A stretch of 64,000 bases of DNA from Pyrenophora tritici-repentis (Eukaryota > Ascomycota > Dothideomycetes > Pleosporales > Pleosporaceae), in NCBI RefSeq assembly GCF_003171515.1, contig NC_089391.1:1-64000 (forward strand), written 5' to 3'. Position 1 is the stretch's first letter, and each line of letters starts with the position of its first letter. The position numbers and the translations under genes are program-made. Below the pieces are notes generated by a model that had not been told where the DNA came from, searched no databases, and saw only the letters and a program-made list of their open reading frames with translations. Positions 51,814-62,479 of this stretch are shown here, piece after piece.

Positions 51814-54800
51814 CTATCCACCTTTGTTGTAGTCCTTTGTTTCGATAGTTGAAGTCGTAAGGCCTAGCTGTTGTAGATACCTGCTGTGGGCTTGTCGTTC
51901 AAGAGGTTTCGTGAGGCCGTCAGCAGCCATCTCATGAGTTCGTACATGCTCTACGTAGAGGTTGCCGTCGCGGACTTGATCCTTGATGTAATGGTAGTAG
52001 ATATCGACGTGCTTTGTACGCTCGTGATGACCCTCTGAGTGTAGTAGCTGTATAGATGGAGCGTTGTCTCCGTAGATAAGGATAGGATGGGTATCTGTAC
52101 CGTTGTAACCGAGCTGGTGTAGCAGACGGTACAGCCAGGTAGCCTCCTTGGCGGCGTAGGTAAGAGCAACGTGCTCAGCTTCAGTTGTTGAGGTTGTAAC
52201 TAGCTTTTGCTTGACTGACTTGTGACAGATAGTACCTCCAGCAAGTTTGAACAAGTATCCGGAGGTTGATTTGCGGTCCTCGCCGTCAGCAAATGAGGCG
52301 TCGCTGTAGCCATGTAGGTGTAGCGTAGTATTAGTGTTGTTCTTGTTGTCATCGTATGATGTCGCATACATGGTGATAGGCATGCGTGCGTGTGGAGATG
52401 TAGCTCGATAGCTCATTACAAGAGATTTGAAGGTCTTGAGATAGTCGATGATCTGGATTGCGTACTCGTAGTGTTGTTGAGTTGGATTGCTCATAGCGCG
52501 GGCGAGATAGGCGACGTGGAAGGATATATCGGCTCGTAGTTGGGTTGCTGGATACAGCAGCTTGCCAATAACCTTTTGGTAGTTCTGAATTTATTTTTGA
52601 GTTGCAAGATTAGTTGGAGATCGCAGCTTTAACTTGAGTACTGAGGTATCAAGCGGCGTGTAGCGAGGGAGTGCGTGTTGACGACTATACTCCTCTACAA
52701 GCTTGTCGACATATGACTCCATTGAGATCTCGATGAGTCGGGATGGTCGTGAGCGTCGGATCCGGAGACCTAGGTAGTGAGAGATTGGTCCTAGATCTCG
52801 ACACTTGTACTTCTTGTATACAGCCTCTTTGATCTCTTTCATGCGTTGCTTCGTAGCTGTGATGAAGATGATATCATCAACATACGCAAGGATAAGACTG
52901 CCGTCTAGGTGTTTGAAGACACATGGATCTGACTCTAAAGGATCGAAGCCGATACCCTTGAGATAGCTCGATAGCTCATTGTACCAGAGGCGTGGTGAGC
53001 GGCGCAGGCCGTACAAAGCTTTGATAAGCTTGGCTTTGCGTCCGTCTGGCAGGCGGACATAGACTACTTCGTCTTTGTCTAGTTTACCGTTGAGAAAGGC
53101 GGTAACAACGTCTGCTTGCTCGCATTCTAAGTCTTCGGTTGCGACGAGGGCGAGAAGGACTTTCAGTGTAGTTGCGCGAGCTACTGCAGCGTAGGTTTCG
53201 CGCCAGAAGTCGGTCTCCTGCCTATTGCCACAGACAACCAGTCGAGCCTTGAAGCGCTTGAGTTGTCCATCGTCCTTGACTTTGTATTTGTATACCCACT
53301 TAGTAGGCAGGGCGTATACGCCGGGAGGGATCGTGGTTGTGGTCTCCCATGTGCCATTCTGGTCGAGTGATACGAGCTCTTCATCTTCAGCAGCGATCCA
53401 TTGCTTGCTGTATGGATGAAGGCGTGCTGCTTTGCGTGTGGCAGGTTCAGGCGGTAAGTCTGTTGTTGTTGCCTCTGTAATTGCCGTAGCAAAGCAACGA
53501 GAGACTGCCGCGTATCGGTTAGGCGGTCGAGTGATGCGACGACGTCCATCGAGTATGTTACGGGCATCAAATGATGCACTGATCTCGTCGTGACGTGGAG
53601 CGTTTTGGGATGTATCCCGACGCTGAGGTGTTGCTCGAGCATTAGCAACCTCGGTAAGACTGTTATAGTTGTCAATGTCCGCGTCAAAGTCAAAGCTAGA
53701 CTGCGCTTCAGCCTCTAGTCCGTCAAATACATAACCACTACCTTGCTCCGGGAGAGAGACTTCATGGTGTGGAAATGAAGAGGGATCTAGTGCTGGCGGT
53801 GGATCTTGGATATAGAAGCATTGATCCGGTTTGGTTGTAGCTGTGTCTTCTTGGACTACAGCTTTGACGTCGTGTTTAGGCCAAGCAACACTGCTCGTAC
53901 GGTGTATGGACTGTGTGACTGGATCCCACATAAGGTAGATCCGTGATCCTTCTCGACCGACGAAGTACATCTTGACCGATCGTGGTTCGAACTTGGCGCT
54001 CTGAACTCGTCGTTGTACTGGTTGATGGACGTACCCAGCTTCTCCGAAGGTGCGGAAGGAGCATAGGTTAGGCACAGGGTTTGCAACCTTCATGTGCTCA
54101 AATAGCAGCTGTCTTGGTGTCTTAATGTCTAGTACAGCAGAGCTGACGCTATGGTTAAGGACGTCGATGGAGTATTGGGCTGCGTATGGCCAGTATGTCT
54201 TAGATATGTGGGGCGCTGCCAAAATCATTGTGCGCGCTCGGACCTCCACTACGTAGTTGCTGGCTTCAGCGACTCCATTCTGGTGGGTTGTATAGGCGGT
54301 GGAAGGCTCGGAGATAATGCCTTTGTCCTTGAAGTAACGCCTAGTCGTCTGGTTGAGGAACATGTTGTCGTTGTCCATGTGAACGATCGACACTCGAACG
54401 TGGTGTTGAGTTTCCATCTTGTCCAGGTGTTGTATAAGCTTAGATGTAATTGCTGCTTTGCAGTCTATGAAATCAATCCAGCGGTATCTTGAGTAGTCGT
54501 CGGTGTACAGTATCCAGTAGCGCTCACCGTTGACACCTTCGGGCGTCACTGGTCCAACAATATCAATATGAATACGATGGAGGAACGTGGTTGAGCGGGC
54601 TGGAGACCGTCGTGAGATCTGCTTCTTCGATTTGGATAACATGCAGGCCTCGCATGAGAATGCCTGTGTTGTAGTGAGACGTAGGCCGGTGGTGTTGGCG
54701 ACAAGAAGCTTAAGAGCTTTAGGGTCGGCATGGCCAAACAGCTCATGGAGCTCTTGGAGAGTAATCTCGCGATAGGGAGCGAGTACACCTGTTGGGTTGG

Positions 54801-56017
54801 TGGTCGCGGCGGTTGCAAAGGCAAACGCGCGAGCTGCCTCAAGCTCTGTGTTGGCGAGGAGGAGCGTAGGGATCTTGTCGATCTCAGGTGTGAAGGCGAT
54901 CTCTTGTTGTGATGGCATGAGGTACAGCTTGCTGTCCCAGCCGTGGTAATAGAGATTTTTCGCTCGTAGCTTAGAGTGGGAGAGGACTGATACAAGCATG
55001 TCCGGAGCGTATAGCACGTTAGTGAAGGAGACCTTGTTGAGTACACCTTCTGACGTGACGACAGTGATCTGAATGGTACCTACCTGCTTAGCAGTAATAG
55101 GTCCGGCTCCAGTATTAATTGTAGCAGGAGCAGTGTCGTGTAGAATTTGGAACTTGCTGCGATCATTGCAGATGTGATCGCTGCTTCCAGTATCGATAAT
55201 AAATCGTTGTTTGAAGTTAGAGGTCTCCTTGGTGAGACTCTGTACCTTCTCTGACAAATGAACCGTTGTAAAGGCAAAGCCTTCAGCATTAATAGCTGCG
55301 GCGTTAGTGCTAGTGGGCTGTTGTTTGCCTTGTTGTTGAGCTTGGCGCTGACGCCAGGCTTCAGTGGCGAGGGGAGGAAAGGTGTACCAGCAGTTATCAC
55401 CTCCTCCAGTATGGTTGCAGTCGCAGTGCTTGCAGTATGGGGAGGTATTTGTAGGTCTCTGAGTCGCACCCTCAGAGCCTCTACCTCGTCCGCGCTGGGC
55501 TCGCCCATTGCCTCGATTGCCGCGGCCACGGGTGGCGCTTCTGTTGGCGTCGTTGTTATCACCAAGAGGCTGACTGCGGTTGTTGTCACCCCCAGAAGCT
55601 CGGATAGACGTGTTAATGGTCTTGATTGGGTCGTCGCGGCGGGCCTCGTCAATGAGCTCGCTGCACATGCGATCGACGTTCAGAGTAACGTTGCGGCGCA
55701 GATCAGCGCGGCGATCGCGTCCGTAGTCCGGGTAGGCGTTGTTGATAGCAAGAATGAACTGATACACTCGAGCTTTGTTAGATAGCTTACAGTCTGCGAT
55801 GACGTCAAGCTTTGCAAGTCCTGCTTTGAACTTGTCGGTGAAGTTGGCTGTAGAGGGGCAGTCTTGAGCTCTCAGCTTGAAAAAATCTGCCCAGATAGTA
55901 CACTCTTCAGTGACGCCTTGTTCACGATAACGAGCTGTAATAGCTTCGTACTTCTGCCTCACTGTGGGCAGGTTCATGACGTTGTCCCATACTGATCTTG
56001 GTACTGTATTGAGTATA
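51814..56017 (-). pseudogene. Copia-E gag (C-terminal part)-protease-integrase-RT-RNase H
   Basis: Minus strand. Gag continues as VPRSVWDNVMNLPTVRQKYE after the SINE. A finger CKHCDCNHTGGGDNC follows, then protease IIDTGSSDHICND, integrase (HELFGHAD...CEAC; IHIDIVGP, VHMDNDN, HQNGVAEASN), RT (KWVYKYKVKDDGQLKRFKAR, EQADVVTAFLNG, LYGLRRSPRLWY, LAYVDDIIF) and RNase H (GYSDASFADGEDRKSTSGYL, STTEAEHVAL, YGDNAPSIQLL, HVDIYYHYIKDQ). One in-frame TAA at 52591-52593 separates RT from IQNYQKVIGKLLYPATQLRA; otherwise the frame is continuous to the stop near 51814. Domains otherwise look intact. Confidence 0.9.
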
Positions 56018-56342
56018 TGTGATCCATTATGTGATCCATTAACGTCCCTTATCAGTCAGAGACTATGTAGGACGGTGGCAGATGCCATTCTAGCTATTTT
56101 ATCTCTCTTTTTGACGTTCGTTGGTTGTGTTTTTGACTATTGTGGTTTAGGCATGTCCTAGCTATTACAGGGGAGGAGAGAAAGTAAAACCCTATTATAG
56201 CTGCCTGTTTTTTCCTTCTCTTCAACCTATCTCTTTTTGCAACGCTTTCCTCGTGTTCCTAAGTCTGAAAAAACCTCAAAGGGGAAAAAGCCATGGGATC
56301 TTGAACGAGGCGTAGGGTTGTAACAAGCTTAGCGTAGTGTTG

Positions 56343-56509
56343 TGTCAGCCCTCAGGGGGTGTGTCAACTAGAATGTTCTACTATCGTCACAGCTACGTAA
56401 CACACTGCTGATCTGGAATGCTCCAGATACTCTACTTCATGTATATAGTCGCTCTCTGCAGCTCTCTCAATAAAACAACCTTCTCTCTCATCTCTCCTCC
56501 GATCCAACA
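56343..56509 (+). mobile_element. Solo LTR of Copia-D family
   Basis: 167 bp, TGTCAGCCC...GATCCAACA, nearly the same as 44916-45082, flanked by a perfect 5-bp duplication TGTTG (56338-56342 and 56510-56514). It lies inside the SINE body, so a Copia-D insertion followed the SINE and then collapsed by LTR recombination. Confidence 0.93.
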
Positions 56510-56643
56510 TGTTGTAGTCGTAGCAGTACGTGGCTCGGGTGTACTGCGGCTATAAACTGTCGCTAAGTTTTTGCAGGGGTAGGTGAAAATTTGCGAGTTG
56601 GAGTAAGCCGTTCGATATTTTTTCGGTAAGGCCACAAGTGGCG

Positions 56644-56741
56644 GTGAGGAGAGAAGGATTCGAACCTTCGACCTCTACTACACTGCAAATTTGGAGTGCG
56701 GCAGAGGAATACCAGGCGCTTTACCACTGCGCCATCCCCCC
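56644..56741 (-). ncRNA. tRNA-like head of the SINE (Pol III promoter)
   Basis: The minus strand begins GGGGGGATGGCGCAGTGG. It has a perfect A box (TGGCGCAGTGG), a D-arm GCGC...GCGC, a B box GGTTCGAATCC within a T-arm GAAGG-TTCGAAT-CCTTC, and an acceptor stem GGGGGGA/TCTCCTC. The middle is longer than a normal anticodon arm and does not fold cleanly, so the isotype cannot be assigned. It may derive from an intron-containing tRNA. It is not a convincing functional tRNA gene. Confidence 0.75.
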
Positions 56742-56754
56742 TATATTGAGTATA

Positions 56755-57080
56755 GCCAAGGTGAGAGACGATTCTCGGGAGTTGTAAATACGATAGAGCT
56801 CATATTCTTTGTCGTACTGTGTAGTAACTTCTTTGTTGTGGGCTCGTACGCGTTGCTGAGCGTCAAGCAGAAGTTGTGGCGTGTTGAATGCCGATGACGT
56901 AGTTGTCGGTTCAGTTTGATAGTGAGGTGTTTCTGGGTATGTGACCATGTAGCTGCCGTCGAGTAGACCTCCGATAGAGTGAATATTTGCGTACAGCTTC
57001 AATGCTGCTTCCCAGTGGTAAGCGTTGCTACCATCTGCTTGTAGCTTTGGGATCGCGTCCATCGCTGTGGATGGCGCCAT
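56755..57080 (-). pseudogene. Copia-E gag, N-terminal part
   Basis: ATG at 57080 (GTGACTATGGCGCCATCC region, minus sense GTCACGATGGCGCCATC). About 109 codons: AIPKLQADGSNAYHWEAALK, YANIHSIGGLLDGSY and a helical QRVRAHNKEVTTQYDKEYEL segment, typical of Copia gag N-termini. The frame enters the SINE at 56743 and stops at 56721; the rest of gag resumes at 56017. Confidence 0.85.
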
Positions 57081-57186
57081 CGTGACTTTATCGTCGTCGT
57101 CGTCGCGCGAGTGACTGATGTTGTGTTCAACTGATCGGTTCTGCTGCTGCGGAAATCGCACCTCTAGAGCACTTTATCGTGATAGA

Positions 57187-57201
57187 GGAGGGCTCATAAC
57201 C
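57187..57201 (-). promoter_or_regulatory. Copia-E primer-binding site
   Basis: The minus strand reads GGTTATGAGCCCTCC directly after the LTR end TTCATCA, complementary to the initiator-Met tRNA anticodon-loop half, as in Copia-B. It confirms that 57202-57371 is the 5' LTR. Confidence 0.8.
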
Positions 57202-57371
57202 TGATGAAGGTGGAGAAATGTGCGTGAACTTGTTGTATTGGAGCTACGGGAGAAGGGAGAATATCTATGGTGCGCGCACGGAGCAGCTGACTAATCAGTG
57301 CCTGGCCAATCAGAGCACGGGAAGCCTGATTCACCGTGAATACTAGTGAAGGCTCTCACCGCGTCTCGACA
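57202..57371 (-). repeat. Copia-E 5' LTR
   Basis: 170 bp, pair of 51616-51785. Differences seen: GGTGGAG versus GGTAGAG and GGCTCTC versus GGCTTTC. Confidence 0.93.
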
Positions 57372-57949
57372 CCAAGCGCTGTCGTGAACCTTATTACTAA
57401 TAACGCCGTTCCATGACCTTCATATAAGTTGAGCTAGGATGCTACAATCAATACAACATACACTCTCTCCTCATTTTTCTGTCCACAATACCCGCGCCCA
57501 ACCGTGCGACAAAAAGCATCATTTTTGTAAACGCTCAAATTTTGCGAAGTAGCTCGCCTGCTGTCCTGGCTCATCCGTTGTCCATACACTACGTATGCAA
57601 AGGCCCCTTGAAAGCGATCCATGGGTCGCGAGGGTACTTGAAAGCGCTGCGAAGCTTTTTCCTTTTCCCTCTCATCCACCACGCCCTCCACTACAACAGC
57701 GGGTACTCGTCCTGCCGTTTTTTGCATAAGAGACAGGACTATATATCCCTCCTCCCCACCTGTTTCACCTCTACTACCACCAGTACGCCTTGCAAGTGGC
57801 ATATTATAAGCCCTTGGGTAAGAGAAAAGAGATGATTAAGTGAAGGCTGTTGCCAGCATAACTGGCCATGGAAGCAGAAGGAATTGGCGGTCTTGCAGCA
57901 AGACGGTGATGGTGGTACCATGTTCAGCGTCTGTCGTAACAGCGCACGG
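57372..57949. other. No recognisable gene
   Basis: Mixed-composition sequence after Copia-E. The longest open frame (minus, 57434-57802) has no recognisable motif and poor start context. I see no element ends or RNA gene. Confidence 0.5.
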
Positions 57950-58142
57950 AGAACTCACAAACGCCTTTAACTAGTGATTGCCAGGGCCAAAACTTCTCCG
58001 TCATGCAATTTTTGTTCGACGGCCAGCGTGTGACGGCTACAGGCGGCTATGCCTCAGTGCATAGTACATTGACATTTGGCAGTTGGAGATAAAAAAAGGC
58101 AGCATTATTGAGGTCCACCAGGAGAAGACTGGAGGCTGCTGA
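57950..58142 (+). pseudogene. SUMO (Smt3-like) pseudogene fragment
   Basis: One frame reads CQGQNFSVMQFLFDGQRVTA (about 57981-58040), matching the core of SUMO (xRQGxxxxxxxFLFDGxR). After a diverged stretch and a frameshift at the A7 run (58091-58097), a second segment reads GSIIEVHQEKTGG (58098-58136), the SUMO C-terminus with its Gly-Gly cleavage site, then Cys and TGA at 58140-58142. Upstream, ELTNAF and in-frame stops suggest further decay. SUMO is a ubiquitin-like modifier; this copy cannot encode it. No introns are recognised, so it could be a processed or degenerate duplicate. Confidence 0.75.
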
Positions 58143-58715
58143 CCTGCCAAGAATGGCCACCTTGTTCAAGCTTTCAAGGTCCCGAGATCATTACGTACGT
58201 TTTTACACAGGTACTTCACCAGAATAGGACAGTCAATGGCTAGGCATTTAGCCAGGCTGCCGTGTGTTGGGTACTATGGGACTTCTGTGGACACATTGTC
58301 ATGGGCAGGCAGATGTGGACATAAATAATGTGCCATCCGTAGGGCTGCCTTTATCACCTCGCTCGCTGACGAGCTGGCCGATAATGGAGCCAAGAACCCG
58401 CACCCGCCGTATGGCAAAGCTGCCTCCCCCGTGATCTCTGGTATTCGCTCGATAGGCTGCGGCCTCCTTGCGCAGACCCGAGCTACATGGTGGGAAACAA
58501 AGAGCAATAAACTGTCGACCTGGTACTCGCAATGGCAATTGTCATACGATACTAGACGCACACCGACTATTCTGACCCTGCCTAGAAGGGTGTTCGCCCG
58601 AGCCCTCATGATCCAATCGAAGCATAGAGACTTCTCGTGGTACTCATCACCTCGATATACTACATGTAAGATGTACGTATATACATCCCGGCTCCACCTC
58701 CAGTTCTCATACACC
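58143..58715. other. No confidently recognisable gene
   Basis: Overlapping open frames on both strands (minus 58274-58714, plus 58431-58928) show no family motif. The minus frame abuts the kinase-like pseudogene and could be its degenerate 3' flank. Confidence 0.45.
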
Positions 58716-59640
58716 TCATCCTCGGAAAACGACTACATCGTCCTCTCCATCATCGTCACTCACACGTCCCGTGAGCTCCTCCACCTCGACCAGCCTCGGA
58801 GACTCCTCTCTATCCTCATCCCTAACAACCGGCACATAATCCTCCCTCTCCCTAAAACATTCCCAAAGCCATTCATTCGCCGCCCCGATATCATCCGCCA
58901 CCCAACCCTTGACCTCAAACTCCATTAGTTCATCCCAGAACCTGGTGATCGGTCCAACCATCCTCCCAGGCCACGTTTTGTGTATGGCGTCGAGATCCGT
59001 ATCACCACGGCGGCGCGCACTAAGGTTAAGTACATTAGAAACGTTGAAGTCGATGATGACGATGCGCGGGTCAGGAGCGGTATAGATATCGGAGTGGGAG
59101 ACTAGCATCACGTTGCGGGGTGACATGTCGCGATGGTGGACTCCGGCGTTGTACACAAAGGTCTCAGCTTCTAGTATCTTCTGCATGATACATAGTGCGT
59201 TGCTTCGGGCAGTAGCTTAGCCTTTATGCTACTCATCACGTTGCCATTGATATGTTCTATAAGTATAAGTCGTACGTGGCGCAGGTATGTCTTATCGCCA
59301 GTTATCGTTCGTACCTGTATCATCCAGCTGCCGTAGTAGTCTGGGATACAATTCTGCGCTTTAGACGATCGCTGCAGTGTTTCGTATGCGGCTGCTTCTC
59401 GCGAGTAGTCGCCGTCGGCCAGGACGATTACTGATGAAGGTGGAGAAACGTGCGTGAACTTGTTGTATTGGAGCTACGGGAGGAGGGAGAATATCTATGG
59501 TGCGCGCACAGAGCAGCTGACTAATCAGTGCCTGGCTAATCAGAGCGCGGGAAGCCTGATTCACCGTGAATACTAGTGAAGGCTCTCACCGCGTCTCGAC
59601 AATTACGTCGCGCTTATTATTTGTAACGGGGTGAGGAGAG
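58716..59640 (-). pseudogene. Protein-kinase-like gene, broken
   Basis: Minus strand. The 3' part (59186-58716) has the kinase catalytic loop VHHRDMSPRNVML and a metal-binding IIDFN in place of DFG, followed by an acidic tail and TGA at 58716. Upstream (59431-59190) another frame continues plausibly (DGDYSREAAAYETLQR, GSWMIQV, LILIEHINGNVMSSIK), ending in a frame change near 59190. A solo LTR (59432-59601) splits the gene further up, and across it the frame VTNNKRDVIVLADGDYSRE can be followed using one copy of the ATTAC duplication. The N-terminal lobe is not recognisable. It resembles the small kinase-like proteins common in fungal accessory genomes. Confidence 0.7.
59432..59601 (-). mobile_element. 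Solo LTR of Copia-E family
   Basis: 170 bp, near-identical to the Copia-E LTRs, with a perfect 5-bp duplication ATTAC (59427-59431 and 59602-59606). It is inserted in the kinase-like pseudogene. Confidence 0.95.
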
Positions 59641-61915
59641 GATGAGCACTGCGTTTCATTATGTAGCTATGGAGGAACTGCAGCTATATAGGTGTGTGAG
59701 ATGAGAAAGTGTGGTAGCGATAGCCATACCCAACTCTCACTCAAGTCGGTCTTGGCAAGGCCCAAACCGTTACACTATAGTTATGTTAGGCTGTACATAT
59801 GGACATATGGTATAACGAATAAGTCGGATTATTCTGCACGACTGAGTGAGTCGGGAGAAGTGGTGTATGTACTTTTGGATGTTATAATACGACATGATAC
59901 GATCTGCTTTTTTTCGCCCATGCGGCAATATTCTTGTTCCCGGCCTAAACAGCGGCGACGTGATGGAGAAAAAACAGAGTGCGAAAGAAAGAACGGACGA
60001 AGATTACATCCGTATAAAACCATATCCTATATATAGTGGCTCCTACGGCAGCCCTGGCTGTGGCAGACATGCTCCAGGGTGCACCTCGTCGAAGTCGTCG
60101 TCCTCGCAGCTCAGTCAGCCCGTGTTGCGGGACGCTGTCACGCAGAGCGAGACGGTAGTGGGGCCACGGCGCGCATCGTCTATTGATGCGAGGTGGCGGA
60201 GACTCTGGTCTGGGGCTGTCTGATACCCATGCCCGTCGAGACAACCATAAAATCACGGCAAAATGGGTTTTGGCTGAAGCTGGTGCAGGGTATCATCAAC
60301 CTTGTAGCCGCCCAGCTCAGTTGCCATTTCGATGCGTTCCTGGGCCCCGAAGGCCTGAATGATGGCTCCATTTCCAATTGGCGATAAAAATCGTGGAGAA
60401 GTGCTGGATCCGGCAGATCGACCGCCGCAACTGAACATGGCCTACCTAGGTAAGTTAGAGCTCAATGACGATTCACTCGACCAGGCTAGGGGTTCTCTTC
60501 GATCGCAGATTTGTTGCGTCGATGTAATCATTGGAGGACTTTTGGCTGCGGTAGTTTTGGGAGAGGTGCCTCGGTTCGACTGTACCATGGTACCAGTGTC
60601 AGTACCGTATTTTGAGCGCACACTGTGACTCACCCAGGGAGTATATCTTCAGAGCTGAAGATACCCGATATTCTACACTCCAAGACAAACATCATGGCGA
60701 GCGATCCTATCAGCTCAGCGATCAGCAACGGTGCCATGGCACCTCCCGACATGGTCCCGTGTCTCCCTGCTCGCATAAGCTGCTTTTTCGGCATACACAA
60801 GGTCGCCAACGTCACTGCCGCTCTCTTGATCGAGAACAACAAAGCCTCAGAGTCTATGACCTGTACCTCAGCGAGCACGGAACGACGCCTCCTAGTCGCT
60901 GCGTTGGAATGGCTCTGTCGTAGTTGACACTGACAAGTCGGACAAGAAGATGTAGCACTTGTGCCGCGTTCTTGTATCTGTCGATGCAGCATGCAGGTGT
61001 GTTGCTGCAGAGGTACTGCAGGTTATCATGAGCTGCCTTTTTAACGCAGAACTGGAGCTTTTTGTGACCTTTTTTTCGGCGCATGTTTTCGCTTACTAGT
61101 ATCCGACAAGGACCTTTCAGTCGATCCATCTGTGCGATAGGATGGTTTAGGATGATATCGGTTTGCCGCGAAAGTTTGTTAGGCCTGCCCAACTCGTCGA
61201 GGTAGAGAAGCCGCATGCCGCTTGCGGCTTGAGTTTGGCCAAGGAACGATGGGGCGGGAACTGCTTTTTCGAGAGTAATATGGTCGGGACCGAGCACATG
61301 AAGCTCAAGCTCGACTACGATCAAGGCAGTAGCACCAGAGAGATGTATTGCCAAGAAGATTATGTAGTCTCTGATACCAGCTTATCTTCCATCCAGATGA
61401 GTGGATGCTATTTCTGGATTAGGTATACGGTGTTAGACGTATTTTTACCATTTAGAGCTGCGGTTAGCGGACCCTCTTCCAGAAAACTCTGTTACGTACC
61501 TCCGCCGCAAGCCCGCCTGACAAGTGGCAACTACATTGTTACAGAGAGTATCATATTAACTCAAGTCGATCGAAATTTGCGGCTGTTTCATTCTGCTCTT
61601 CTCCACTCCTCGATAACTACACATTTCTACTGCAGCATCCTCGTAAGCTGAGCCTTTGGGTGGGTGATTAAGGTCCAAGGCATGCTTTACAAACTTTCGG
61701 TCACGTGCTGGGACTTATGACTTAAGCAGCACCATTTGTACGCCAAAGGAATTACTTGTCACATGTTCGCACTCACTCTTAGCTCTAAGGTTTCGAACGC
61801 CGTGGAATGTCACCTAGTTATGATTGGCCAGTTTAGATAAACCCCACTTTTCTAAATTCCTAGTCCTGCTTAGCCAGCGCGCAACCTGTCGCTTCGCTAC
61901 ATCTCACCGCTCACC
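59641..61915. other. Region without a recognisable gene
   Basis: Several short open frames on both strands. The longest overlap antisense to each other (minus 60854-61354, 166 codons; plus 61163-61651, 162 codons) and carry no motif I recognise. A hydrophobic stretch (DVIIGGLLAAVVLGEVP, plus, about 60515-60565) and a minus frame (GNGAIIQAFGAQERIEMATE, about 60320-60380) hint at remnants of genes, but not enough to name them. No repeats matching the rest of the window were noticed. Confidence 0.4.
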
Positions 61916-62044
61916 GTGGTCTTAGCTCATGGTTTGGGCTCACTTTCACTTTCTTATTCAGCAAAACCACACTACTTCAGCTTGCTATGCTATACGATAA
62001 CTCTGAACACTTTCTCCCAGTTCAAAACCGCTTTTTCCTGCGCC

Positions 62045-62479
62045 ATGGCCGACCTAGCAACTGAACAAAACCCAAACGACAATGGATCTTATGGAAACGA
62101 CTCCACCGAGCTAAGTGGCTCTCACCATAATGACGACCACTCCGACGAAACCGCCCCGCGCGACCGCATCATTAGCGTCCTCCCTCCGGACAACGACACC
62201 ACCGTCGCCTACGTGGGCTCCTGCATCACGGACAATTCCAGCAGTGCTCGAGAAGATGGCGACAACGACAAAGACCATGGGGCCAAAGTCAACAAATACC
62301 ATGTTCACATCGAGGAGGACAATGATGGCAAACACTACCTCATATTCTTTGGTAACCCTAGCGCGACGGAGTGCGACGAGCCCGAGTCAACATCTGTTCT
62401 CCAGTCGCCTTCCGCACCTGGCCCGTTCAAACGCTGCCGCATGTCCATGTCTGAAGGCAAGCAGAAGAGCGTTACCTAA
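62045..62479 (+). CDS. Hypothetical acidic protein
   Basis: 144 codons from ATG at 62045, chosen for its strong start context (GCGCCATGGCC) over an upstream non-ATG extension. The product is rich in Asp, Asn and Ser (residues about 8-90 look disordered) with one compact segment (KVNKYHVHIEEDNDGKHYLI) and a basic C-terminus (FKRCRMSMSEGKQKSVT). No known domain is recognised. An ATTGG (inverted CCAAT) box lies about 220 bases upstream. A spliced continuation beyond the TAA cannot be excluded. Antisense frames here are shadows. Confidence 0.55.
   Translation: MADLATEQNPNDNGSYGNDSTELSGSHHNDDHSDETAPRDRIISVLPPDNDTTVAYVGSCITDNSSSAREDGDNDKDHGAKVNKYHVHIEEDNDGKHYLIFFGNPSATECDEPESTSVLQSPSAPGPFKRCRMSMSEGKQKSVT

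Larger units (their letters stand above)
56018..56743 (-). mobile_element. tRNA-derived SINE inserted in Copia-E gag
   Basis: 726 bp including a nested solo LTR, or 554 bp without it. Flanked by an 11-bp direct repeat TATTGAGTATA (56007-56017 and 56744-56754), which points to LINE-type retroposition rather than transposase or integrase. The 5' end (minus strand, 56741 downward) is a tRNA-like head. The 3' end finishes with TAATGGATCACA repeated, a short tandem tail as in many SINEs. Removing it restores the gag frame (LAILNTVPRSVWDNV). No ORF. Confidence 0.82.
51616..57371 (-). mobile_element. Copia-E, LTR retrotransposon with nested SINE
   Basis: 170-bp LTRs at 51616-51785 (3') and 57202-57371 (5'), minus orientation TGTCGAGACGCGG...CCTTCATCA, differing at a few bases. 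The primer-binding site GGTTATGAGCCC adjoins the 5' LTR and the polypurine tract TGTGGGGGTG adjoins the 3' LTR. Gag is interrupted by a SINE (56018-56743), and pol has one nonsense codon (52591-52593). Flanks CTTAC and CCAAG are not a target duplication. A solo LTR of this family is at 59432-59601. Confidence 0.92.

Noticed and set aside
56644..56741. Functional nuclear tRNA gene
   Set aside because: Acceptor, D and T arms are fine, but the anticodon region does not fold, and the sequence begins a retroposed insert with a target duplication, so it is a SINE head.
57202..57371. Solo LTR at 57.2 kb
   Set aside because: It is the 5' LTR of Copia-E: primer-binding site adjoins and gag follows. 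Only 59432-59601 has a solo-LTR duplication.
60253..61354. Possible membrane or enzyme gene at 60.2-61.4 kb
   Set aside because: Some hydrophobic and protein-like stretches, but on both strands and in different frames, with no motif; left as unassigned.
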